In this document: positions 1 to 6,631 of the stretch, one piece after another
Layout: every line of letters starts with the position of its first letter
How positions within the stretch are numbered: the stretch's first letter is position 1
Notes under the pieces: generated by a model
What the model was told of the DNA's origin: nothing
The model's input: only the letters and a program-made list of their open reading frames with translations
The model's database searches: none
Program-made: the position numbers and the translations under genes
Assembly (NCBI GenBank): GCA_029935135.1
Contig: JAOZKX010000010.1
Location: 1 to 15,925, forward strand
Direction of reading: 5' to 3'
Origin: Desulfocapsa sp.
Lineage (GTDB): Bacteria > Desulfobacterota > Desulfobulbia > Desulfobulbales > Desulfocapsaceae
Length of the DNA: 15,925 nt

Positions 1-168
1 CTCAAAGGAATTGCCATCAATGCCTATAACTTTGCCAAACGACCTGAAAAAATCTACCTCTCCGGTGGATTATGCGACAATCCCCTTTTTATCGGATCAT
101 TCCCCTGCCCGATCGTCCCACTTGGCCGCTTTGTCTTGCTGGAAGGGCTTAAGTTTTCAATACGATAA
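1..168 (+). CDS. C-terminal fragment, probable ASKHA-fold (BadF/HgdC-like) ATPase
   Basis: Frame 1 is open from the first base of the window to a TAA stop and encodes the last 55 residues of a gene that begins outside. The fragment reads as protein: a Ser-Gly-Gly-Leu stretch with an Asn three residues later, then a Pro-Leu-Gly-Arg-Phe segment near the C-terminus. A glycine pair followed by Asn close to the C-terminal end resembles the second phosphate/adenosine element of ASKHA ATPases such as the BadF/BadG/BcrA/BcrD and 2-hydroxyacyl-CoA dehydratase activator family. That assignment is an inference from a short fragment and could be wrong. The coding character of the frame is more certain than the family. 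No terminator hairpin is visible right after the stop. Confidence 0.4.
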   Translation, partial: LKGIAINAYNFAKRPEKIYLSGGLCDNPLFIGSFPCPIVPLGRFVLLEGLKFSIR

Positions 169-429
169 TTAGCTTGTTACAATATTTATAATTAAATCCT
201 GCTCGTCACCGTTTACTCAAGCTCAATGCTGAAAATCCCTGAACCTCCCTCTGCAGGCAAGATATTTCCAGCATTTATTCAGGATGTCTATCAACATTTT
301 TATTTCAGCGTCAAATCCAATGTGTTAAAGTATCTTATTAGACAGTAAAAAAAACATCCGTTTGACAGTTTCCGTACCTATCCGGCACCTGTCAACCATT
401 CGTCAACACCTCAGCCAGAGAGCTCTTTC
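169..429 (+). other. Intergenic spacer upstream of the EHD-like GTPase gene
   Basis: This 261-bp spacer separates the leading partial gene from the GTPase gene. It is AT-rich in its first third and around 290-360. A 40-codon ATG frame runs from 226 to 348 but lacks a Shine-Dalgarno sequence, so I do not call it. The last 70 bases carry an inverted repeat and a repeated GTCAAC motif, listed separately. I see no tRNA, no recognisable riboswitch and no convincing terminator for the upstream gene. Confidence 0.5.
362..407. promoter_or_regulatory. Candidate operator/promoter: TTGACAG...CTGTCAA inverted repeat
   Basis: TTGACAG (362-368) is matched by its exact reverse complement CTGTCAA (389-395) across a 20-base spacer. 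GTCAAC occurs at 391-396 and again at 402-407, so the GTCAA half-site appears three times in 46 bases, just ahead of the GTPase start codon at 430. TTGACA is also a perfect sigma-70 -35 hexamer, but no good -10 box lies 16-18 bases downstream. A transcription-factor site is a reasonable guess; none of this is proven. Confidence 0.25.
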
Positions 430-1776
430 ATGCCTGAAACAAAAATACAGACCGAACTGCAGAACAGGGTAAATAAAAGAATTGCCCCCTTATTTGATAA
501 ATACAATATGGATTTCAGCAGCCTTGAATCCGGTATGAAATGGAAGCCCATTGTCCTGATTATAGGGAATTACTCTTCTGGGAAATCCACCCTGATTAAT
601 GAAATTATCGGCACAGAAATCCAGCGCACCGGACAGGCTCCCACAGATGATGCCTTTACCGTGATCACCAATGAGGGCGACGATCGGCCACAGGAAGTAC
701 CAGGCTCAACACTCATCAATGACGAGCATCTGCCCTTTGTGAAGTTCAAGAAATATGGTGAGAAACTTACCTCACACCTGTGCCTGAAGAATATCGACTC
801 GCCAACCTTTGCAGATATGGCCATCATTGACAGCCCGGGTATGCTGGATGCCACAACAGAAAAGGACCGCGGCTATGATTACATGGAGGTACTGGGTGAA
901 TTTGCCAAAATGGCGGATCTGATCGTCCTCATGTTTGATCCCCATAAGGCCGGGACCATCAAAGAGACCTACTCGGCTATCCGAAATACCCTACCAGAAA
1001 AATCCGGCGAAGACAGGATCATATTCGTTATGAGCCGTATTGATGAATGTGATAATATCAGTGATCTGATGCGTTCTTACGGCACACTCTGCTGGAACAT
1101 GTCCCAGATGACAGGCCGTAAAGATATTCCCCATATTTATCTTACCTATTCGCCCGAGATAGCCAATGTCCCCAAGGTCCTCGACTCATGGCCCCAGGAG
1201 AGGAATGAGCTGATGGAGAAGATACATGCCGCCCCGGGTCTTCGCCTGAATCATATACTGGAAGATATCGACCGCCAGGTGAATGAACTGCAAATAGTCT
1301 GCGAGGCCATGAGCGAGTTTAGCCGCAGAGGACGAAAGCTCTTTATGAAAATCGGCAAGATCTCACTTGCCATAGGTGTTGCTCTCTTCTGTTTCGGGGA
1401 TGTCCTGACCAACAGCATGATTTCTCTGCCGCAGCACTCTATGATCTCTGCCCTGCGGGGAGAGGGGGTTTCTCTTATGAACCTGATCCTTCCCCTCATT
1501 TTTCTCTTTGGCACCCTGGCCCTGGGACTGGTGATATTTAAGAATTTCGGTTTTAAAAGGCTACTCCAGAAAACCCTTGCAGACAGCGGTAATCTGGTAA
1601 ACCAGGACACTGAATACCGCAGGAATCTCTGGAATAAAATGGCAGAAAAAACCAATACGCTTTTACAGAACACCAAAAGTAAAGACCTCTGGCTGGCACA
1701 TTCAAGCAATCTGTCAAAGATACGGCGATTTCTTGAGGTGGATCTGAAAAAATATTACGCCCAACTCAGATCCTGA
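430..1776 (+). CDS. EHD/dynamin-like membrane GTPase
   Basis: Predicted membrane-remodelling nucleotide hydrolase of the dynamin superfamily, 448 residues. The P-loop GNYSSGKST is at residues 46-54. A switch-I-like APTDD with following Thr is near 70-78, and the Walker B/G3 DSPG at 134-137. After G3 come RGYDY (147-151), LMFDPHK (167-173) and LMRSYGTLCW (213-222), which closely echo the corresponding segments of eukaryotic EHD ATPases. The expected G4 Asn-Lys-x-Asp is instead Ser-Arg-Ile-Asp (202-205). Two hydrophobic helices (about 310-326 and 349-371) form a probable hairpin that would tether the protein to the inner membrane. A basic helical tail of about 75 residues follows and there is no EH domain. 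The start has only a weak GAG-type ribosome site. The next gene on the same strand is a secreted CARDB protein 104 bp away, so shared transcription is possible but unproven. The cargo membrane and function are unknown. Confidence 0.85.
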   Translation: MPETKIQTELQNRVNKRIAPLFDKYNMDFSSLESGMKWKPIVLIIGNYSSGKSTLINEIIGTEIQRTGQAPTDDAFTVITNEGDDRPQEVPGSTLINDEHLPFVKFKKYGEKLTSHLCLKNIDSPTFADMAIIDSPGMLDATTEKDRGYDYMEVLGEFAKMADLIVLMFDPHKAGTIKETYSAIRNTLPEKSGEDRIIFVMSRIDECDNISDLMRSYGTLCWNMSQMTGRKDIPHIYLTYSPEIANVPKVLDSWPQERNELMEKIHAAPGLRLNHILEDIDRQVNELQIVCEAMSEFSRRGRKLFMKIGKISLAIGVALFCFGDVLTNSMISLPQHSMISALRGEGVSLMNLILPLIFLFGTLALGLVIFKNFGFKRLLQKTLADSGNLVNQDTEYRRNLWNKMAEKTNTLLQNTKSKDLWLAHSSNLSKIRRFLEVDLKKYYAQLRS

Positions 1777-1880
1777 GGGAGTCTCAGCAAAAATCGTTCC
1801 CCATAAAGAAGAAAGCTGACACCATAAAAGAGTACTTATTGGAAAAAACAGTGCGAACAAAACCTAAGAGGTAACTCAGG

Positions 1881-2765
1881 ATGAAATGTATATTCTTTTT
1901 CTGTATCGGGATATTTTTTATTGGCATGGCTGAGAAGTGTTATGCTGCCCCTGATCTCCTGGTGACATCCATGGCAATGACCCCCAGCAGTCAGGTACCC
2001 GGCGGTGAGGTAGTGATACATTACAGAATCTTGAACAGTGATGACACCAGTGGCACGGGCGGTTCTTTTGATGTTGCTTTCTATTACTCAACAAACTCGA
2101 CTATTACCACAGTAGATACCCGTTTAGCCACCCTCACAATTCCAGAACTTGCCCCCGCCTCCTATTATCCATCCTCCAGTAACGGGCAGATAACGCTGAC
2201 TCTTCCGGAGACAGCATTGGTGGGCACACGATACCTTGGTGCAATTGTTGATTATAACAATGAAATTACTGAAAGTAACGAGAACAATAACAGCAGAAGT
2301 GCGGCGATCACCGTTATTCCTCTGAGCCCAGACCTCCTAGTATCAACGATGATCATCACTCCTTCCAGTCAGGTGCCGGGTGAAGAGGTCACAATCCGTT
2401 ACAGGATTTTAAACAGTGATTCCAGCAGTGCTACTGGTCGTTCTTTTGATGTCGCTTTCTATTATTCAACAAACTCGACTATTACCACAGTAGATACCCA
2501 ACTAACCACCATTATTGTTCCAGAACTGGCAGCGAATGCCTATTATCCAGCGGAGGGGAACGGACAGATAACGGTGACAATTCCAGAAACAGCAATAATG
2601 GGACTACGATATCTTGGTGTTATTGCTGATTACAATGCGAATATTGCTGAAGATAACGAGAACAATAACACGAGAAGTACTGCGATAACGATTATACCAA
2701 CGGTATCCTCGCCATGGGTTATATTTACACCGGTTATCCTTGGCAGTACCCAACTGGAAGAATGA
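1881..2765 (+). CDS. Secreted protein with two CARDB repeats and PWxIFxP tail
   Basis: A 294-residue exported protein of unknown role. A signal peptide (residues 1-22, hydrophobic core IFFFCIGIFFIG, cleavage after CYA) precedes two Ig-like CARDB modules (cell-adhesion-related domain in bacteria) of exactly 126 residues each, both opening with PDLLV (24 and 150). Each contains VPG, YRILNSD, FDVAFYYSTNSTITTVDT and a closing NENNN segment. Such modules are beta-sandwiches usually found in surface or extracellular proteins. After the second repeat comes a short linker and the ending PWVIFTPV (278-285) plus nine residues, which matches the end of the giant protein in this window. The ribosome site is good: GAGGT eight bases before the ATG. 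The two repeats remain almost identical in part of their DNA, indicating recent duplication or conversion. Adhesion is the family's suggested role, not shown here. Confidence 0.85.
   Translation: MKCIFFFCIGIFFIGMAEKCYAAPDLLVTSMAMTPSSQVPGGEVVIHYRILNSDDTSGTGGSFDVAFYYSTNSTITTVDTRLATLTIPELAPASYYPSSSNGQITLTLPETALVGTRYLGAIVDYNNEITESNENNNSRSAAITVIPLSPDLLVSTMIITPSSQVPGEEVTIRYRILNSDSSSATGRSFDVAFYYSTNSTITTVDTQLTTIIVPELAANAYYPAEGNGQITVTIPETAIMGLRYLGVIADYNANIAEDNENNNTRSTAITIIPTVSSPWVIFTPVILGSTQLEE
2063..2499 (+). repeat. Internal DNA repeat in the CARDB gene (2063-2121 and 2441-2499)
   Basis: Two 59-base stretches, 378 bases (126 codons) apart, differ at only two positions, both third codon positions. 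They encode the same beta-strand region (FDVAFYYSTNSTITTVDT) in the two CARDB modules. Sequence outside these blocks is much more diverged, so the identity looks like either gene conversion between modules or strong constraint on this strand. Confidence 0.8.
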
Positions 2766-2896
2766 CAGTTACGATCACGCTACGATTATGCCACTGGGAC
2801 TATCACCAACTACCTGCCATGTCCTCTCTGTGGATATAGCTCTAAAAACTCTGGCCAATAATGAACGCAAAGCTTCTAAGTATGCGTCGCTGTCAT

Positions 2897-2916
2897 AAAA
2901 AAAAATCACTCTGATT
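2897..2916 (-). terminator. Probable intrinsic terminator of the sdaA-permease operon
   Basis: Read on the minus strand just after the permease stop: AATCA-GAG-TGATT followed directly by a run of T (the A-run at 2897-2905 on the plus strand). The stem is only five pairs, extendable by pairing into the T-run, and the U-tract is strong. It lies within the 156-bp convergent spacer that also follows the CARDB gene. Confidence 0.45.
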
Positions 2917-2921
2917 CTATA

Positions 2922-4157
2922 CTACTGATCCAGTTGCATATGTGACTTGATCAACAGATCATCAAGGATGGCATCGGTTTTGATTAGGCCAAAATCATTA
3001 CTGAGATCAACGAGCAGCGCCGCAGTAAAGAGCAGGCCAACTGTCAGGGCCAGAAACCTTGCTGGTAGAGACCTGTGCTTAAGAAAGAAGATAATTGCCG
3101 GCAACACTCCAAAAAGCAGGGCAATACCAACCCCTCCCACAACACCAATGGCCTTAAGAAAAACAGTGGGAAAGAGCAGGGCTATAATAAGCGGTGGCAG
3201 AAAGGTGGCTGCAATAATCTTCAGTTTATTCTCTCCGCCCAGGAGATCCCGATTAAAATCCATCAGGCCGATGCCATTAGCTGCATAAGAAGTGCAGATG
3301 GCTGTCAGGGAAAAGGCAATGGCCACGGCAGAAAAGAGTGAATTAGCCAACATTCGCCCCAGGGGCACGGTGGCTGGCAGCCCTTGTTCGAAACCACTGA
3401 CAATGGAATTACTGCCAACAGTAAGCGGTAAGACACCAATACCAACGGCCACCCAGATCAGGTTCATAATAAAACCGATAACCATGCCCAGAAGCATGGC
3501 CCTGGAAATTGCCGGCAGATCCCACTCCATATCTTTACAGATTGTGGGAATAATATTGTGAAAATGAAAGGCGGTAAGGATAACAGGAATCGCAATGGGC
3601 AGAAATCGCAGATCATGGAAGATCATTTTTTTCAGTTCCACATGACCTGCACCCATCACTACTAAAGCTGCAAAACAGAGGCCGAGAAAAAGCATCAGCA
3701 GCTGATTGTAGCGAGCAACAAAACCTGCCCCAGCTGCTGTAAAGGCAGAAAGGGCAATAAAAAGAATAAGGGTAACAGCGATTGTCAATACAGGGCCTGA
3801 GCCTGCTTTATCTGAGATGGCAGAGACAATGATAGTCGCACCACCACCAATGTAAGCCGTCAGCAGACCATAAAGAATAAGGAGGTTGGCAATGGTGGCC
3901 AGCCATTTACCAACGGGCCCCAGGTACTTTCCATAGAGACTGGGGTAATTGAAATCTTCTTCCTGTTGTTCCACTGCTTCTCTTGCCAGAACGATGGCTG
4001 AAAAGTACATCGCCCCGCAGAAGACGGCCATGGCCAGGAAAGAGAAGAAAAGCCCAGCTCCGCCTGTCTGCATGGGTAAAGCCAGAATACCTGCACCGAT
4101 AAGATTACCCGTTACCAGCAGGGCGATCATGATCGTTCCTTTTTTCTTTGTTTTCAT
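2922..4157 (-). CDS. HAAAP-family amino acid permease (aromatic/serine type)
   Basis: Inner-membrane amino acid:proton symporter of the hydroxy/aromatic amino acid permease family (Mtr, TyrP, TnaB, SdaC, TdcC). At about 411 residues it has the usual family length and a strongly hydrophobic pattern consistent with about 11 helices. The first helix carries GNLIGAGILALPMQTGG, the conserved unwound segment of Trp/Tyr permeases, and a FHFHNIIPTIC segment is a further family mark. I chose the ATG at 4157 (MKTKKKGT) over a frame start at 4202: it has GGA nine bases upstream, gives the family's short Lys-rich N-terminus, and avoids overlapping sdaA. The gene follows sdaA by 38 bp, so co-transcription is very likely. 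By sequence it looks closer to tyrosine/tryptophan permeases; by context it may import serine for SdaA. The substrate is therefore undecided. Confidence 0.9.
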   Translation of the reverse strand: MKTKKKGTIMIALLVTGNLIGAGILALPMQTGGAGLFFSFLAMAVFCGAMYFSAIVLAREAVEQQEEDFNYPSLYGKYLGPVGKWLATIANLLILYGLLTAYIGGGATIIVSAISDKAGSGPVLTIAVTLILFIALSAFTAAGAGFVARYNQLLMLFLGLCFAALVVMGAGHVELKKMIFHDLRFLPIAIPVILTAFHFHNIIPTICKDMEWDLPAISRAMLLGMVIGFIMNLIWVAVGIGVLPLTVGSNSIVSGFEQGLPATVPLGRMLANSLFSAVAIAFSLTAICTSYAANGIGLMDFNRDLLGGENKLKIIAATFLPPLIIALLFPTVFLKAIGVVGGVGIALLFGVLPAIIFFLKHRSLPARFLALTVGLLFTAALLVDLSNDFGLIKTDAILDDLLIKSHMQLDQ

Positions 4158-4195
4158 GATATTATTTCCAGTGGGGACTGATCCGCAAAGACTTA

Positions 4196-5563
4196 TCAAC
4201 AATGAACATAAGAGACAGCCAGCCCCCCCAGGGCGGTTTCTTTGTATTTTGCCGACATTTCCTGGCCAGTGATACGCATGGCCTCCACCACCTGATCAAA
4301 TGATATTTTCTGGCGAAGCGGTTCACCAATGATTGCCAGAATATAGGCATTGTATGCAGAGACGACTCCCATGGCGTTGCGCTCAATACAGGGGATCTGC
4401 ACATAGCCATCAATCGGATCACAGGTGAGTCCCAGATGATGTTCAAGGGCTATCTCTGCAGCATTTTCAACCCGTTTGATATCTGCACCATTGGCCTGAG
4501 CCAGAAAAGCGGCAGCCATGGCTGCTGCCACACCCACCTCGCCCTGACAGCCCACTTCTGCACCGGCTATGGAGGCATTGTGACGGGCGACAAAGGCAAT
4601 GGCCGCCGCTGCCAACAGACCATTTCGCAGCTGCTCTGGAGTGTGATCAAAATGTTGAGCCAACAGGGAAACAATGGCGGGAATAATACCGGCAGAACCT
4701 GAGGTCGGGGCCGTAACCACCTTTCTGCCCGCCGCATTTTCTTCTGCAGCGGCAAGGGCATAGGCATTAAGGATTGCCAGAAAGCGGTCATGACTATTGG
4801 GAGCAGCCTGCGAATGTGAGTAAAGAACCCTGGCCTTTCGTTGCAGGCCAATGGGGCCCGGCAAGACACCATCTCTTGCCAGGCCGCTGGTCACAGCATC
4901 TTTCATGGCCGCAAGAATACGATCAAGCCCAGCTTCGATCTCCTGTAGAGATCTGTTACCCAGTGCGGCTTCGTTTTCCAGGATGATTCGCGGAAGAGGC
5001 TTTTTTTGCTTCAGGACAATCTGACTCAGTTCCGACATATTATCGTAACAGTGGGGCAGGTGTGGCCGCTTACTTTCCAGTTCTCCCTGTTCACGAATAA
5101 ATCCACCGCCTATGGAATAGTATTCCCCGCTCAGCAATACTGCATCATTCCCCCTGGCCTTAAAGATCAAGGTATTCTGATAGTGCAGCTTGTCTCCGCT
5201 TCCAGCAAAATGAATATTCGTGCCCCTGCAAGAGACCTTGTGTTCACCAATCGTAATCTCATAAATATCGTCATCCCGGCTGAGGAGCTGAAGAAGACTA
5301 TCGGCATCACACTCCTCAGGAGTCCAGCCAAGCAGACCGCCAAGAACGGCCTTGTGAGTCCCATGGCCAAGACCTGTGGCACTTAAAGAACCATAGAGAT
5401 AAATGTCTATGGTGTCTATCCGCTTTATTAGATCCGCAGAAGACGATTTCAACTTCTCCAGAAAACTGTTGGCTGCCTTCATTGGTCCGATGGTATGGGA
5501 ACTTGAAGGACCAGGGCCTATTTTAAAAATATCAAATACAGAGGTGGTAATTGAGTTTATCAT
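4196..5563 (-). CDS. sdaA: L-serine dehydratase, single-chain [4Fe-4S] type
   Basis: Iron-sulfur L-serine ammonia-lyase (EC 4.3.1.17), which converts L-serine to pyruvate and ammonia in the cytoplasm and feeds carbon to central metabolism. At 455 residues it matches the single-polypeptide (type II) enzymes. The N-terminal beta domain starts with SVFDIFKIGPGPSSSHTIGP (residues 8-27), and the alpha domain holds APTSGSAGIIPA (285-296). Cluster cysteines are C339 (VGCQGE), C381 (TCDPID) and C392 (IPCIERN), with spacing 42 and 11 as in the Legionella enzyme. The last residue is Cys455, which fits the known tail-in-mouth arrangement where the C-terminal Cys caps the cluster's open iron until serine displaces it. 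One variation: CDPIDGY has Asp where Gly or Ala is common. The ATG at 5563 has GGAA about 11 bases upstream, inside a 14-bp palindrome. The permease gene follows directly. Confidence 0.97.
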   Translation of the reverse strand: MINSITTSVFDIFKIGPGPSSSHTIGPMKAANSFLEKLKSSSADLIKRIDTIDIYLYGSLSATGLGHGTHKAVLGGLLGWTPEECDADSLLQLLSRDDDIYEITIGEHKVSCRGTNIHFAGSGDKLHYQNTLIFKARGNDAVLLSGEYYSIGGGFIREQGELESKRPHLPHCYDNMSELSQIVLKQKKPLPRIILENEAALGNRSLQEIEAGLDRILAAMKDAVTSGLARDGVLPGPIGLQRKARVLYSHSQAAPNSHDRFLAILNAYALAAAEENAAGRKVVTAPTSGSAGIIPAIVSLLAQHFDHTPEQLRNGLLAAAAIAFVARHNASIAGAEVGCQGEVGVAAAMAAAFLAQANGADIKRVENAAEIALEHHLGLTCDPIDGYVQIPCIERNAMGVVSAYNAYILAIIGEPLRQKISFDQVVEAMRITGQEMSAKYKETALGGLAVSYVHC

Positions 5564-5569
5564 AGTTGC

Positions 5570-5583
5570 AATTTCCGGAAATT
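5570..5583. promoter_or_regulatory. 14-bp perfect palindrome over the sdaA ribosome site
   Basis: AATTTCCGGAAATT reads identically on both strands and ends seven bases before the sdaA start codon. It includes the GGAA that would serve as the Shine-Dalgarno. Its position suits a repressor site or a translation-blocking hairpin, although a 14-bp palindrome with no loop is more typical of protein binding. I do not recognise it as a named regulator's box. Confidence 0.3.
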
Positions 5584-5671
5584 ATCAGATGGATTTCGCA
5601 TGTATTTTCTGGGAATATATAGGAACTTCATGACAATCCCCAAAAACTTTCAACATCTCCCCAGAGTAGCT

Positions 5672-6466
5672 CTATCTCCAGCTGATTTTCAGCTCATCCC
5701 GCTTGGGAATATGACGATAACGGAATTTTGGATACCCGAGCATCAAGGCACTATAGACCTTGTGGTCATCCGGCAGATTCAATTCATCGATAATCGGTTG
5801 ATAGTGCTGGAAAGCCTGCATCAGGAAGCCCGCCCAGCAGCTGCCGATACCGTGACTGTGTGCTGCAAGATCAAGGTAGGCCGTGGCAAGGGTACAATCT
5901 TCTACGGGATGTTCGCTTACCTGCGGATCAGCATGGGTAATGAGAAGATGCGGTGCACCCCGCAGCACTTTGTCCACACCCTGGTCCCAGGCACGAGTCA
6001 GCCCGGGAAAGACCTTCAACTCTTTCATCCAATCCACCACCATACCGGCAAGGTGTTCCACTTCCTTTGAATCTTCAACTACCAGCCAGTGCACAGGCTG
6101 ACCATTATGGGCACTTGGAGCATAACAACTTGTTTGCAGGATATCTTCCAGGATGGAATGTTCAACGCCCTTCTTTTTATAACTGCGGATGGAGCGCCTG
6201 CTGAGCAGAAAATGGCGAGTGGCCTCCGGAGAAGGGAGGAGATCCCGATTGACAGAATCACTGTCAGCGAGTGGTGAGATGCTGATATCCAGGGCATCGG
6301 CCATACAGACAGCCATGCAATGCCCACAGCGAATACATTTTTTCACTGCCGCCTTTCGTAGCTGCGGAAAGCCTTCTTTATTCAGATTAATAAGATCAAA
6401 GGGGCATTCTGCAATACAGGAATAGCATTGTTTACATGCCTCCTGATCAATTGTAATGGTGATCAT
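5672..6466 (-). CDS. Ferredoxin-nitroreductase fusion protein
   Basis: Flavin oxidoreductase fused to a two-cluster ferredoxin, 264 residues and cytoplasmic (no signal peptide or membrane helix). The N-terminal domain has two classic CxxCxxCxxxC motifs for [4Fe-4S] clusters: C11, C14, C17, C21 and C44, C47, C50, C54. The rest is a nitroreductase domain starting at RRSIRSY (90-96), the usual FMN-phosphate contact, with SCYAPSAHNGQP (113-124) and GIGSCWAG (206-213). Electrons would pass from the clusters to FMN; the natural acceptor is unknown for this common anaerobe family. I chose the ATG at 6466 over 6484 because GGAG lies eight bases before it and nothing suitable precedes the earlier one; this also puts the first Cys motif at the usual position. 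The gene lies 108 bp upstream of sdaA on the same strand with no clear terminator between them, so read-through is possible. Confidence 0.93.
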   Translation of the reverse strand: MITITIDQEACKQCYSCIAECPFDLINLNKEGFPQLRKAAVKKCIRCGHCMAVCMADALDISISPLADSDSVNRDLLPSPEATRHFLLSRRSIRSYKKKGVEHSILEDILQTSCYAPSAHNGQPVHWLVVEDSKEVEHLAGMVVDWMKELKVFPGLTRAWDQGVDKVLRGAPHLLITHADPQVSEHPVEDCTLATAYLDLAAHSHGIGSCWAGFLMQAFQHYQPIIDELNLPDDHKVYSALMLGYPKFRYRHIPKRDELKISWR

Positions 6467-6631
6467 TCCAGTAACTCCACTCATGGACGATATTTTTTTC
6501 TTTTATTTCATCACGATAGTTGCGTGGACCATTTTATATTATATTCCCCGGCTTCTGTAAAGGAAGGATCAGATAAATCCGGCTAAATATCACCATTAGC
6601 TCCCAGATCTTCCCCCTGCCAATGGGCAGCA

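Noticed and set aside
226..348. 40-codon ATG frame in the first spacer
   Set aside because: Protein-like at first glance, but there is no Shine-Dalgarno, it is short and it matches no family I know.
1251..1709. 152-codon minus-strand frame over the GTPase gene
   Set aside because: Antisense to the membrane-helix part of the GTPase; composition is typical of a shadow.
2764..2898. Possible gene remnant after the CARDB gene: an open frame with a 36-codon ATG start, and in another frame a CPLCG zinc-ribbon-like string
   Set aside because: Both are short, lack ribosome sites and fit no complete domain; the CARDB protein ends naturally with the shared tail, so a frameshift extension is not needed.
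5600..6070. 156-codon plus-strand frame over the nitroreductase
   Set aside because: Antisense shadow of a gene with unmistakable cluster and FMN motifs.
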